Source: Cordilura impudica (Eukaryota > Arthropoda > Insecta > Diptera > Scathophagidae). Taken from it: a DNA stretch of 64,000 bases. Positions within the stretch are counted from its first letter, which is position 1. Every line of letters begins with the position of its first letter. The stretch is from positions 18,254,048-18,318,047 of the forward strand of contig OY821517.1 in assembly GCA_963682025.1 (NCBI GenBank), in the 5' to 3' direction. Below, in pieces: positions 1-12,096 of this stretch. The notes under the pieces are model-generated. The model saw nothing but the letters and a program-made list of their open reading frames with translations, had not been told where the DNA came from and made no database searches. Position numbers and translations under genes: made by a program.

Positions 1-505
1 ACTTATAGGCATAGAGACACAAAAAAATGATGGCTTTAATAAATTTCTTAATAAATTTCCATCAAATTTCACGACCTAGTGTTTATTGGCACAAAAGTGG
101 TCTGGGGAATTTGCTATTTCTTGGCTAGTTTTTTTTTTTTCAATTTTGAAGGTATATAACTTTATGAAAAGATAATTTAGTACTGATAACGATTCATATA
201 ACACCATATAAACACACTTCGGGTGCTTTGGGCCCCTATAGGCACCAGAAGGCACCGTCGGATCGAGCTAAGGAAATGAAGACCACATTTATGACAGCAG
301 ACCTCATATTTTAGACAACGCACATATTAAGAATTAAAAAAATCCCATACAAGCTGCGACAAGTCTAATATATACCCTCTACACACTGATGTGGAGCGTA
401 TAAAAACGTATGACGTAGTTAATTGTTTTTTAAATAACTGAAATAAAGAAACAACACCAAAGAAAAAACGTGAATTACAGAAATTTACTTTTAATAATTG
501 TTGAA
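1..505. other. AT-rich DNA, no gene seen
   Basis: No coding frame, tRNA-like fold or transposon end was recognised. A slightly GC-richer patch lies at about 220-285. A degenerate stretch near 370-405 resembles the start of the 'ATACCCTCCAC' dispersed repeat described below. Confidence 0.5.
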
Positions 506-1480
506 AAAGTCGGCTACACGACTACAGCCTGTCAAAAATAAAATACACACGTTTATATGAAAACGATTATTTTGACACCAACACAGCTACACGGCTACAC
601 GACAACTTTTGTCGCTGTAGTCAACTTAGGATAATTTCTATTTTTGTTGGCTGCAAAACAATAATAGTGTTGACAATATAACAAAATATGATAAAGAAAT
701 TAGTGCTATGAAATATTTTATTTTGTTAAAAAAAAACATCGCAAAATGAAATGCTATAATTGCATTAATAATCAAAAGAGGTTAAATAAATTTATTTATT
801 TTTACGTTATAATGCATTATAAATAAGTAATTGTTTATTTAAGTCAAGTTTATATACAATCATGCATGTTTTTCTATTTTAATAAAGTAAAAAAAATATA
901 ATTGGCACTACTGACGTAAAAATGATTTTGTATAAAAACAGCTGTTAATATGTTGCTATCGTTTTCAAAAAAATTAAGTAGCTGACTACACGACTACAAT
1001 TGCAGCCAGCAGCATTTGTTGTCGTGTGTTCGTGTAGCCGCTGTCGTCTATGTGTTTCATGCTTAATTTTCATTCGAAATTTATGTAAAAGAAATTAGTG
1101 CTATGAAATATTTTATTTTGTTAAAAAAAAACATCGCAAAATGAAATGCTATAATTGCATTAATAATCAAAAGGGGTTAAATAATTTTGTTTATTAATTT
1201 TTACATTATAATAATGTATTATAAATAAGTAATTGTTTATTGAAGTCAAGTTTATATGCAATCATGCATGTTTTTCTATTTTAATAAAGTAAAAAAATAT
1301 AATTGGCACTACTGAAGTAAAAATGCTTTTGTATAAAAACAGCTGTTTATATGTATCTGTCTACAAGCCTACAATTGCAGCCAGCAGCAATTGTAGTCGT
1401 GTGTTTGTGTAGCCGCTGTCGTCTATGTGTTTCATGCATAATTTTCATTCGAAATTAACTGAAATTAATGTAAATATTTT
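506..1480. repeat. 395-bp direct tandem duplication with palindromic TACACGACTACA modules
   Basis: Two copies of a ~393-bp unit lie head to tail (about 694-1086 and 1089-1480), offset by 395 bp and nearly identical over most of their length. Each unit ends in a module with GACTACACGACTACA on one side and TCGTGTAGCCGCTG on the other, so it can fold back. Related modules lie at 510-530 and 583-632. The layout suggests a foldback or TIR-type MITE duplicated by unequal exchange. The superfamily is not recognisable. Confidence 0.7.
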
Positions 1481-2899
1481 TTGAGTGTATGTTTCTTCGT
1501 TACTGTTTCTTCAGTTATTTCTTTGTAAATTCCGAACAATTTAAAAATAACATCGATCATTTTAAATCTGTTTAAATAATTATCCACATATTTTCCTTCC
1601 CAGTCTTATTTAAAAGCTATTTTCTAATTGCCAGTTACTACAGTTTGCATCATGTTTTTATTATTCTCTACAAGACAGGCTTCAATGGCCCAACAAACAT
1701 GATTGCTTTAACAACAATACTCATGGATGATTATAATAACAAATGTTAAAATATTCTAAATACAGAAAACATAATTATATGTAAGTTAGAAACTGAATTT
1801 CCACTATTTGTGACTTTCAATGATTTTCTGGCACACAACATAAATTCATAGATGATATTTTCAATAATAAATGCACGCAACATCATTTGATTTTTATGCA
1901 TTGTAGGCTAAAACTAAAAGAAAAAACATAAATCAATTAAATAAGCATTATTTAAAAATTAAAAATTTCTTGATCCATTTGGAACGGAGCGGCCTTGTTT
2001 CAACAATGCAAGAACAAGAATAGAAGTAGATATGTTCTTATAGAAAATGTTTCAGACACTTTTCCTAAAGAAAAATAAGCAAATTTTGCACTGTTAAGTT
2101 ATTTTTTTTTTTTTGAAATTTGTAATTTTCAATATCTATAGAAGAATTATAGTTTATTTTAGAGTTTTGAGTTGGTTTTTTTTCCAGTTTTTGAAATTCT
2201 TTTCGTATCGGTATTTCTTAGTTTTTAAGACTTTCAATGTAAAAATTTGCTTAAAAGATTAGATAACTAATTAGACAATTGCTTAAAACCTGGTTTTTGT
2301 AAAATGTTTAGAAATTAAAAAATACCGTTTTACATTATATTATCGATATCTTTTCATTAATATATTTTATTATTTTTCCTTTTCTTATCAAAGTTTGAAA
2401 TATACATAATTTTATTTTCAAGCGATAATCTTTATTCAATACATATTTAAAAAGATCATCTAATTATCATATCTTGTTTTTGTTATTGTCGTTGTCGTAT
2501 TTTTTGTTACTTAACATCAGATGATCTTTTCTGTATATTTGGCCTGTCATGCAGTTTTCTGACTGACCGACCATTTTTTTACACTCGACCATAAATTTGT
2601 TTCTTTTTTTTAGTTTTGTTTGTGTCGGTATAAGTGGCGTCTTATTGACTGCATTTACATTTACATGTAAAATAATTATTATTTTTCGAAAACGACCAAG
2701 CACAATTGTGTACTTTGGTCGTTTAGTGGTAAAATAAATTTCATATATTCATAAAAAGGATTCATTAAAAATCAAAAATAAATTAGTTTAATAACAAAAC
2801 AAAACAAAAATCAAATAAATAAATTATACACTAAAAAATTTAGCGTATAAATTGGTATAAAAGAAAAAGAAATTCAATAAAACTTGAAAAATATAATTA
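1481..2899. other. AT-rich DNA, no gene seen
   Basis: No protein family is recognisable on either strand; the short open frames lack support. A small imperfect palindrome at 2695-2723 (CGACCAAGCACAATTG and its partner) resembles the right terminal repeat of the piggyBac-like element and could be a decayed left end. No flanking TTAA is visible there. Confidence 0.45.
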
Positions 2900-5084
2900 T
2901 TTAACGAGATATGTTTTATAAACTTAAGACTAAAATATAGGAACTTTGTGATTCATTCAAAACTGGAATTAACGTTTGGTATGATATTCCTTAAAATAGT
3001 CTTTGCCTTTCGCAACACACAAACTTACTTTGCACTTTTGACATATTGCCCTTGTTCTGCTTTCACAGAAAGTGTTCCGACATCTTTTTGCGGTTCCATC
3101 TACAAATTGGGGCCAATGGTCATAACGATCGTATCTGATGTCATCTGGAGCATTGTGAGGACGGAATTTTGTTCCGTGAAATTCATGAGGTAACTCAAAA
3201 GGTTCAGCTATTTCTGAAGGAGCTTCTTTGTACTTAGCTAGCACTTCTCCTATTTCCAATTTGAAAGTGAGGAATGTTTTTATGTTTCTCTTCGGAACAC
3301 CAACTATTTTTGCATCATTTCTGTATTCCAGCCAGCTGTTGTGTATCGCCATGTCAAGATAATGAAAAAAAAAAACTTTGACTGGCCATTTCTTAGTCTT
3401 CATGCTGATGCGGTAGTATTCCATCATTTGATCTACTGTATCCACGCCACCCATTTTTGAATTGTACAATTGAATTACCGCAGGTATTAGGACTGGAAAA
3501 CGACGTTTTTTTAGCTTTTATCCAACGTTCTATTCGCCAACCGGGTCCTTTCCACATGAGTCATACTACCACGTTCAATTTGTTTGTCTGACGAAAGTTA
3601 ACTCTTTTTCCTAGCCGATTTCCCATAATAGTACCACTTGCTTTAAATAGAGAAAACTGTCTTTGGGTAGGAACTTGGTTAATCTAAACACAATTGATGG
3701 TCCATGACCCAGTCCACTATCAGGAAATGTACCAGCCCCTTGAAACATTTCGAAGTCAACTATTAATCCTTCGGAAGTAGCACAAACAAGATTTTTCAAA
3801 CTCACCGGTCGTGGCTTTGATCTTATGACTTGTCTTGCTGGACATCTGCCAGTAAATGGGACCATTTGCTCATCAATTGAATAGGATGTAACATCGGTAG
3901 CTAATTAATTGCAACGATTCCTTACTAAATCAATTACTGGTTGAACTCTCCAAAGCTTGTTAGTTGCATTGGGCATTTGATTATCAACAAAGTGAATTAT
4001 ATTTCTCAGCCTAAATAATTTGTTTCTCGACATTGCGCTAGATATAAGCTCATTTCTAAAGTCCTTTGACCAGTACATATACACCTGTGGATAATTTAGG
4101 CAACCCATGATCATAGCGCAGCCGCAAAAATTCTTAATATCGGCTTTTGTGAGGTTCATCTCTTTCCCGGTAGTTGCTAAAGCATATATTTTTGTATATT
4201 GTACAGTTTCTTCATAGTGGTATGAACTGGAAACTCCTTTTGTTTCCATATGTCTGCTCGTGCCTTATTTAAAGTGGTATTTATATTTGAAACAGCAACT
4301 GGTTCTAAAAAAATGTAAATTGATGTTCAAATACATGTAAGCACAGTTGCATAAGAAGCGTTTACCTCCTTCAGATCCGCCTATGAATGTTTTTGACGCA
4401 GATGGAATGCTTAACACTGGTACATCATCAGCAATATTAGCAAGATTTCCTAAGAGCAATAATAAATATTGCAACTTCGTCCTCGGATGAGCTATCATCG
4501 CCATGTGCACTGTTAAGAAGAGAATAATTAGGTTTCCAAGCAGCATCGCGGTACTCATCATCAGACGAAAAATCATCTTCTGAATTTTCGAGAATATTCA
4601 GGACTCTTTGCAGGTCTGCATCCGTGGATAAGTACAATTTCTTACCTATAAAATTTAGATAACACAATTGTGAGTTTGCATGAAATGTCAATTTGTGACC
4701 GTGATACACGATTGTGTTATCTGAGTTTTAGCTCCATTTAACTATTGATAAAACTTAATATTTTAATTAAATCACTTTCGAACACTATTTTATAAACTAT
4801 TGGCTACTCAAAATCACTATCATCAGAAACAAAACACTTTTGCTCTCTTTTGTTTTTTTTTACTTACCACGCGACATACTTCTTCTCACTTCGAGTGCAC
4901 TGAGAAAACTGGTTTTTATTTTTTTTTTTTGCAAAAAGTTCGCACCTGTTCTTTTTTTATAATTGAAAAAGAACCTATAACACAGCTACTGCTTTTTTTG
5001 GAAGTTTATTCAAAAAATAAAAAATTTGCTTCCTAGAATTTTTTTAATCCATATCGCACATTGTGTATGCTGGGTCTGAAAGGG
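2900..5084 (-). mobile_element. piggyBac-like DNA transposon, decayed
   Basis: The element carries a broken piggyBac-family transposase read on the minus strand. It has a recognisable 5' terminus on the plus-strand right side: the sequence ends in GTCTGAAAGGG followed by TTAA at 5085-5088, matching the family rule of termini starting CCC beside a TTAA target site. The opposite end could not be fixed; the left limit given is only the end of coding similarity. Confidence 0.7.
2969..4709 (-). pseudogene. piggyBac-like transposase, broken in several frames
   Basis: Family role: a DDD transposase that cuts and pastes at TTAA sites. Reading right to left, the pieces are: an acidic N-terminus (4437-4709, Ser/Asp/Glu runs); the N-terminal part of the catalytic domain (3905-4249); a middle piece (3611-3865) containing MVPFTGRCPARQ, preceded in the DNA by codons for SIDEQ, and DFEMFQGAG; and a C-terminal piece (2969-3469) with the hallmark MGGVDTVDQM, then a cysteine-rich tail with repeated CxxC-like pairs. 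Between KDSFLYLK and the GTIMGNR-like stretch the expected FDNYF block with the second catalytic Asp is missing, which implies an internal deletion. Stops and frameshifts separate all pieces, so the gene is inactive. It resembles PGBD-type proteins more than the original cabbage looper element. Confidence 0.85.
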
Positions 5085-5088
5085 TTAA
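5045..5088. repeat. piggyBac-like terminal repeat with TTAA target site
   Basis: Reading inward on the minus strand, the end is TTAA then CCCTTTCAGACCCAGC. The CCC start next to TTAA is the family signature. It lies about 375 bp upstream of the first coding piece of the transposase. Confidence 0.6.
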
Positions 5089-5399
5089 ATATTTTTTTTA
5101 TCGAAAAAAAAAAAAAAAAAAACAAAAAAATTAGTTCATTGCATTGAATTTAGTCAAGATCGTCTTTATAAGGAGTGAGATCGAAAAAATCTTAACATAC
5201 ATCAAATATAATAATAAGGAACCCATTGATCCTAGAGTTTTAATTTATTTTATTTAACTAAAATTATATTAACTACTTATCATCTTATTTACCTTTCCGG
5301 AAACCCTCCCATTGGGTTTTTTATAGTGGTTTCTGCAGTTATATACGGTTTTCGCACTAGATTTATCGCCTTTTAACTATGCAAAAAACACATTTTTCC

Positions 5400-5957
5400 C
5401 GTTTAGAGCCTTTTTATAAAAAGCCCTTTTTGTAGTGCTTCAAAGAGTACATTTTCTTAAAAAAGTACCTTTTCTTCAAAAATCATAGTTTCTGTAAAAA
5501 GTAAACTTTCTTTAAAACGTACCTTTTATGAAAAAAGTAATGTTTTTAAAAAGAATAACGTTATATTAAAAAATATTTTATTAAAAAAGGACTTTTAATA
5601 AACAAGTAGGTTTTCTTAAAAAAGTATCTTTTCTTCAAAAAGTACTTTTTCTTAAATTACTTTTTTTAAAGTACTTTTTCTTAAGTACTTTTTTGAAAGT
5701 ACTTTTTCGTAAAGTACTTTTTCTTAAAGTACTTTTTCTTAAAGTACTTTTTCTTAAAGTACTTTTTCTTAAAAAAATTACCTTTTTGTTCAAAAAGTAC
5801 CTTTTATTAACATAGATGCTTTTCATAAAAAAGTTGATTTTATTAAAAAAGTACTTTTTTTTTGTAATAAAGTACCTTTTTGAAGAAAAAAGTCTTTTTG
5901 TTAAAAAAGTACTTTAATTAAAAAGTGCCTTTTCAAAAAAAAAAAAAAAACCTTTTT
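5400..5957. repeat. degenerate AAAAGTAC minisatellite, left part
   Basis: The region is built from diverged units of the form GTACYTTTTCTTMAAA. At 5690-5775 it becomes a cleaner 15-bp tandem array (AAAGTACTTTTTCTT). It is continuous in character with the array right of the TTAA-flanked insertion, so the two were once one field. Open frames here are products of the repeat. Confidence 0.8.
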
Positions 5958-5961
5958 TTAA

Positions 5962-6743
5962 GGGGGACATTACATTCGCGCAGAGAAAACAGACCTTTTT
6001 TCAAAAATTCATAACTCAGTCAAAAACAAACATTTTTCCAAAATTTCCTCGTGGTTGCAGCGCTGGGAGTCGCAAAAATTTTCCGATCTGGAAAAAAATT
6101 ACTTTTTTAAATCTTAACAAAATTGGTTATCGTATGACACGAGCTTTTTTAAATTTTTTTTTAATTTTTGGTGATGTTCCAAATTTTAAAGTGTGTTTTT
6201 ACGAAAAAAAAAATTGACTTTAAAAATTCATAAAAACTCGAAAAAAAATTTAAAAAAAGCTCGTGTCATACCATAGCGAATCAAGTTTAAAAAAATACAA
6301 AAAAAAATAAAATGAACCCGCTAGTGCCGCAACCAGTAAGAAAAACATGGTTTCGACGTTCAAAGTTTGTGAACAAAGAAAAAAAAGGTTACCTTCAATC
6401 TGCCATTCCTGCTTCGTACTGTATGCCTTCGTTATCTTGTGTTGTGCTGTTTCTTACAGTTTTTTGCAATCGCTTAGAAATTCGGGCTTCTTTTGAAGCT
6501 TCATATGCCTTCACTCTGGCGCATTTCAAACGATTTGCATTATTTCCTTTGCAAAAATTCAATGCTGTAGCTCCTATGGAAAATTAAAAATGCGCTCTCA
6601 CTAATCCGGCTGTAACTTTTGAACCCGTAGGAATTTTTCCATGAAATTTTTTTTCTTAGAATCTTAAGAATATTTACTAAAATACAAAATAAAATAAAAT
6701 AAAAAAAGTCGATTTCAAAAAACGGCTCATGTCATGTCCCCCC
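5962..6743. mobile_element. 782-bp MITE with TTAA target duplication
   Basis: TTAA lies immediately outside both ends (5958-5961 and 6744-6747). Termini are inverted: GGGGGACATTACAT on the left against GGGGGGACATGACATG on the right (one extra G). It interrupts the minisatellite field. An inner inverted repeat pairs TATGACACGAGCTTTTTT (about 6133) with AAAAAAAGCTCGTGTCATA (about 6253-6271). A 91-codon frame (6312-6587, plus) has no recognisable domain and is probably incidental. TTAA plus G/C-rich termini suggest piggyBac-type mobilisation. Confidence 0.75.
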
Positions 6744-7010
6744 TTAAGAAGTACATTTTCTTCAAAAAGTACATTTTCTTCAAAAAGTACATTTTCTTCA
6801 AAAAGTACATTTTCTTCAAAAAGTACATTTTCTTCAAAAAGTACCTTTTCTTCAAAAAGTACATTTTCTTCAAAAAGTACCTTTTTTTCAAAAAGTACCT
6901 TTTCCTCAAAAAGTATCTTTTCTTCAAAAAGTACCTTATCTTCAAAAAGTACATTTTCTTCAAAAATCACCTTTTCTTCAAAAAGTAAATTTTTTCAAAT
7001 AGTACTTTTT
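6744..7010. repeat. 18-bp minisatellite (GTACATTTTCTTCAAAAA)n
   Basis: About 14 head-to-tail copies of an 18-bp unit, with occasional A/C substitution in GTACA/CTTTTC. Because 18 is divisible by three, several frames stay open on both strands and give repetitive pseudo-peptides such as LFEENV or FKKYI. These should not be annotated as proteins. Confidence 0.95.
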
Positions 7011-7735
7011 ATGAATAAAGTACATTTTATGAAAAAGTGCATTTTTTAAAGAAGAATCTTATGTTAAAAAAGTATGTTATTAAACACTAATTTTTGGTTG
7101 ATAATTTTGTTGTTAATTGTGTTGTAAGAAATAATTTTTTTTTTTAAAGTATCTTTTCTTCAAAAAGTATAGTTTCTTCAAAAAGTACCTTTCGTAAGAA
7201 AAAGTACCTGTTATAAAAAAGTAGCTTTTCATCAAAAAATACCTTTTCTTCAAAAGCACCTTTCATGAAAAAAGTACTTTTTTTAAAGAAGTATCTTATA
7301 TTAAAAAAGTATATTATTAAAAAAGTACCTGTTATTAAAGAAGTAGCCGTTATTATTGTTAAAAAAGTACCTTTAGATAAAAAAGTATATTTTCTTCAAA
7401 AAGTACCTTTTCTTCAAAAATACATTTTCTTCAAAAGCAAAGAAGTATCTTATATTAAAAAAGTATAATTATAGAAAAAGTATCTTTCGTAAGAAAAATT
7501 ACCTGTTATTAAAGAAGTACCCGTTATTATAAAAAAAGTACCTTTAGATAAAAAAGTATATTTTAAGTAAAAAGTGCCTTTTGTTAAAAAAGTATATTTT
7601 ATTAAAAAAGTACATTTTGTTAAAAAAAGTACTTTATTAAAAAAGTACGCTTTATTAAAAAAAGTACCTTTAAATAAATAGTTACCTTTTAATGAAAACG
7701 TAGCTTTTCATTATTATTATTATCATAATTTTTCA
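7011..7735. repeat. degenerate AAAAGTAC minisatellite, right part
   Basis: Diverged units of AAAAAGTACCTTTTMTTM continue to about 7710 with indels and inserted short AT stretches, including a direct duplication of a block with GAAGTANCCGTTATTAT (about 7337 and 7515). No gene. Confidence 0.8.
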
Positions 7736-7776
7736 ATTCGCGACTTAGGTACTTACAACTAACTAGTAAATATATA

Positions 7777-8153
7777 CTAGCAGATTCCAGCCCTCGAAAT
7801 TCGAGCGCAAATTCTAGGAAATTTTATATTTTCATTAAATAAAGACCCTAAAACTATGCTAATCTATTATAGCCAATTCACAAATCAACACAAAAAACAA
7901 ACTCATTTTTATTACAAACACATTAACAAATTTAATAAACACACACATAGCATTGTATAATTTTATGTATGTATTAGTAGCAATTTTAAAAGCAATTTAC
8001 TCAAAATAAAGGAAAAAATTTAAAAATCTGTAAATTTGCAAATCGGCTAAAAAGAAATACCTTTCAAATAATATACGTTTGGTCATAATCGGGATAAAAC
8101 GGTAGAACAAAACATCAGTCACAAGAAATCGCCTAGCCTATTAATATTATAGA
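7777..8153 (-). mobile_element. Helitron-like (HINE/DINE-type) MITE, copy 1
   Basis: A member of a ten-copy family in this window. On its own strand it starts with TCTATAATATTAATAGGC and ends with a CTCGAAATTCGAG-type palindrome about 15 bp before a terminal CTAG. Short subterminal inverted motifs (CTAGGCGATTTC near the start, CTAGCAGATTCC as the reverse complement of the end) fit Helentron-associated elements. No coding capacity and no target duplication seen. The internal subtype shares an ACCCTAAA block with copies at 16.8 and 49.3 kb. Confidence 0.75.
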
Positions 8154-8753
8154 TTAAAACATTTTTGTTGTGCAGTATTTTAATTAATGATATATTTTTT
8201 TCATGTAACAACGCGTTTGTTACAAAATTTTAATTAAACTTAAATCACCTCCATTAGTTGTGTAGTCTGTGCAATGTAACGATATACAAAAATTCAGTTG
8301 TTGCTTTTTATGCACAAGTAGAAAATGATTGCAATTCAACGATCGTTCGTGTCTATAACTCCCATAAAGTGTGAACATGAAGAGAATATAATAATAACGA
8401 AGATAAAAACTTACAATATGTACAAAAAAGAGACAATACTCGTATATATTTACGTCTATATTTATAATGGGTATATATTTTTTATAAAATGTCTGAAGTA
8501 TGCATGTAATTTTTATTTATTTTTTATTGAAATGCAAACTGAATACAATCTTTCTCATACTCATAAATATTATAACAGAAGTGGTTAAAATTCTAGCAGC
8601 GATAAATTCAAATTATTTATTTATAATGCTATGGGCAGTGTAGTAGTGAAGTCGTAATTTTTCGACACTGAACATGTATCATGCTTCTGATAACAATCGT
8701 ATATTTTTTGCAAGTTTTCAAAGATTTTTTTTGTATTTCTATTTTTTTCGGAA
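8154..8753. other. AT-rich DNA, no gene seen
   Basis: No coding similarity or transposon terminus was recognised. The 87-codon open frame at 8325-8588 has low-complexity, Tyr/Ile-rich content typical of chance frames in AT-rich DNA. Confidence 0.5.
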
Positions 8754-9052
8754 AAGGTGGCCTTACGTCACATGTAGTTTTCAGCCAATAAGTCACTATT
8801 TCGAAACATCTGCAGATAATTTGTAATTTTTACGTTCACACGTACATGTATAATTACGGCTGACATCAACAACAACAGCTGTTTTTTGTTTCCAAAACAA
8901 CTGTTGTTTCCTAAACAACTGTTGTCATGTTATGTCAGGTGGAAATAGAACATGTTCCAATTGAGAATGTGGAATCACACGACATGGCAAAATTTTGTAG
9001 TGGGAAAAAGTGCCATGCCAACTGACAAGTACATATCTTGTAAGGTCACCTT
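8754..9052. mobile_element. ~300-bp TIR MITE (AAGGTGGCCTTAC ends)
   Basis: The left end AAGGTGGCCTTACG is inverted at the right end as AAGGTGACCTTACA, one mismatch over the first 13 bases. The interior contains a repeated ACAACTGTTGT motif and no coding frame. The target duplication is unclear. Confidence 0.5.
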
Positions 9053-9363
9053 AAGTCATGACAACCGATTAGTCTGCTGTTGACAAATTTAGCCATGATA
9101 TGAACTGCAGCCTATCGTTCATCGATATTTAGATGGTGCTATTTATATATGGAAGCGCTAATTGATCTTTTCATGGAGACTTTTAATTAAATTCACCTGC
9201 TATTCACTCTAGTGCAGTTAATCGAAAACTGAAACATTTCGTAATAGTAGCTTTCAAATAATTTGTTATCATCTGGAAATAAAGGTCTTACATTTTTAAA
9301 TAGATTTTTTTTTTTAATTTGAAAAATATTTAACGAGAAATCTTTCAACTTTGAAGACATATT
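9053..9363. other. AT-rich spacer, no gene seen
   Basis: Nothing recognised. A 77-codon minus-strand frame (9193-9426) runs into the neighbouring MITE and has no known domain. Confidence 0.45.
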
Positions 9364-10114
9364 TCTGAGGTTTTCTGGAATAACCGCGTATGTCCATTTT
9401 TGTAAGTTTTGAGTTAACGATGCCAAATATATTAATTTTTAACGCTCTTTACATGTGTTAAATTAAAAAAAAAAAAAAATATTGACCATTTCTGAGTTTT
9501 TTCTTTAAATAACGACGTAACTTAAATGTTTATTAAATTAATTTGCAGCACTATCGACGTTTGTGAACCTACGTTTTATCGCTGACAAATGTTTTTCTCA
9601 GAAAACGACATATAGCGACATACGTTGTTATTAATGAAAAAAAAAAATGTAAAATAATATTGGATTAGTTTTCAGTTTATAACCACTTGTAAAAACTTGT
9701 GTGTTTATTTCTGTTAATTTTTGTCACTATTATTCCTGATACGTTGTTATATTCTCATCCTAAGTTGACGAACAAAAAAATCAATTTTTCAAGCAACAAC
9801 AACTTATGTCTACATGGGTGGTTGCATTGGTAGTTTTCTTTTTCAAGGGAAACGACGTTTGTCGACATACATAAGGTGTTTTATCTGCACACACTTTATG
9901 TGTTATTTACATATTGTTTTTTCGTCCTTCTTTAGGATCTATTCCTCTGAAGATTTTTGACTCAAAATTTTATATAAAGTATATATTGCCCATATCTACA
10001 GGACTGTTAAATAAAAAGCTCTAAAAACTTTATATCGAGCCCATAATTTCAAATATAACGTTTTTTGGCTCCCCTGATTTTATGACATACGCGATTATTC
10101 TAGAAAACCACAGA
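9364..10114 (+). mobile_element. ~750-bp MITE with TCTGTGGTTTTCTAG ends, copy 1
   Basis: It is near-identical along its length to 19123-19882. Terminal inverted repeats of about 30 bp run TCTGAGGTTTTCTGGAATAA on the left and TCTGTGGTTTTCTAGAATAA (reverse complement) on the right, continuing into CCGCGTATGTC. There is no long open frame. The second copy shows TATA/TATT flanks, so Tc1/mariner-like mobilisation with TA or TATA duplication is possible. Confidence 0.8.
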
Positions 10115-12096
10115 TTTATAAATAATAAATTGCTATGCTATTCACCTATTTCTGTAACTTTTAAAATTTTTTTTTTTTAAATTTAAAATATTAATTTTGT
10201 GAAATTTACACAAAGTGCCGTGGTGGTAATGCCTTATTTTGTAGTTTCTCGTATGTGAAAAAAGAAACAGAAACACAGTTGTAAGTTTTTCAGCAGTTTT
10301 TTAAGGTGCTACAAATTTTAATTCAACTGTTGACTTTAAACCAACAACAAAACAGTCTATATCCGATTATGTATTTTTTTGGTTGACTAAGGCTTAGCAG
10401 AATTAAATCCGCAGTATATGCGAACAGTTGTAATAAAACGCGTGAGCTGTAAACATGTTTTCAAAAGCGATAAGATGAATATTAAAAATTGGCACGCGTG
10501 TGTTTCGATATCAAAAAGAATAATTTAAATTTACAAAAAAGGGTTAAATTGAATTTGACACTTGAAAAACGCTAAACAAATGCAATTCTTTGTACTCATT
10601 TCATTTTATTTATGCTTGAAGAGATTTTTGTTGTGAAAACCTCATTGTAAATGGCTCTCTTTGATTAAGTTTATGAGAGAGTAAAGTCAATTGACAAACT
10701 TTAATAATGAAAATAACAAAAACAGTAATTTCACCACTACTTGCATTACGTTATTGACTTGAATTTGACATAATTTTTCTCATTCAGAGAAATAGAGAGC
10801 GAAACAATAGGAGAAGGAGAGCATAAAAAATTCATGCTTTTGAAAGCATACACTTTTATGTAAACGTTTTTTTTTTGGATTTTGTAATATTAAGCAACAA
10901 CCATATGGTACGAAATTTGTATGAATGGTGGTACGAGTATCAATGAAAGCGCCCTCAACATCGCCATAATCAACATAAACTTTAGCATTATTATTGTGTG
11001 TAATACTTGTGTGCAATCAGCCAGCTCTAGCTCTTTTATATAGAACATTATGGTACTCCAGGTTCTCTTATATGTTCTATGCTGTTTGTGTGTTGTTGCT
11101 CCATGTAAAATGTACGATATATTTATATAGATGGTTTTTTTTTTGTTGTTGCTTGTTAATCGTTAAACATTTGTGTATCTATGCGGTAGCTTTTTTCGTG
11201 TATGAGTTAAATTTTGTTAAAATAAAATTTCATACAAGTAATATGGAAATAAAAATGTTTATTTTCAAAAATATGTTGTGATTATTAAAATTTCATTAAT
11301 CATGACAGTGGTGTGGTGTTGATATGTAATTTCCATGCTGGAATCATTGACTTGGATTTTGTTAGAAAAAAAAAATTCTACAATAAAATGTTCATACTTC
11401 CATAAACTCACCACACATTTCGTGAATGTATAAACACCACCGCCCTCTTTTACGGAAATTTGTTCATATTCTATCGTAAACTAGAAATTCGGTCGCAAAA
11501 CATCTTCGTAAAAAAATGTGCATAGATTATATGGAAAAGTGTTTTTATGTCTAAAGATGCAAAAATGCAATTAAAATATTTTATATATTATTAAAACAAA
11601 AAAAAAAAAACAATATTGTTAATAAAAGTGCAAAATATTTGAATATAATTTCTAAACCAGTGAATTGAATTGAAGTTCAAGAATAAGGCCAGCAAAATGT
11701 AAAATCAAAGAAGAAAAAATAAAAAACTTAAGTTTCCCAAATTTTTTTTCATATCAATTTTGTGTTTTTTTATTTTGTTTAAAATTTGTTAAATTTTTTG
11801 TGCTATAAAATTTCAATAAAATTTTAATTTGGTCAGTGTGAAAATTATTTAGAAAAAGTGCTCCATTTTATAACCTTCATTTCATCTCTGCTGCTGCATA
11901 AACTACATTTTATATTTGGAAATATATTTTCATCATCCCAGTTAAAGGATTAATATATTTCATCGTTAAGTATAAAAGGTACGAGGGATTTCTTTTTATA
12001 TACATATTTTGTAAGAATTTGTTGATTATAACTTAACTAATGTTTTATAAGAAAATGTCTTCATTTTCTTTTATGTATTTTATTGATTCACATTTT
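10115..12096. other. AT-rich DNA without a recognised gene
   Basis: Several short open frames (for example 10780-11016 minus and 10994-11281 plus) exist but show no known domain and use AT-driven composition. No splice-structured coding pattern, tRNA or transposon end was identified. A host intron or intergenic sequence is possible. Confidence 0.45.

Noticed and set aside
2695..2723. Left terminus of the piggyBac-like element
   Set aside because: Partial similarity to the right end (GACC, CACAAT) but no CCC start and no TTAA, so I did not use it as a boundary.
6677..7049. Four overlapping open frames of 78-106 codons with repetitive peptides
   Set aside because: They come from an 18-bp tandem DNA repeat that keeps several frames open on both strands. 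No start context or domain supports translation.
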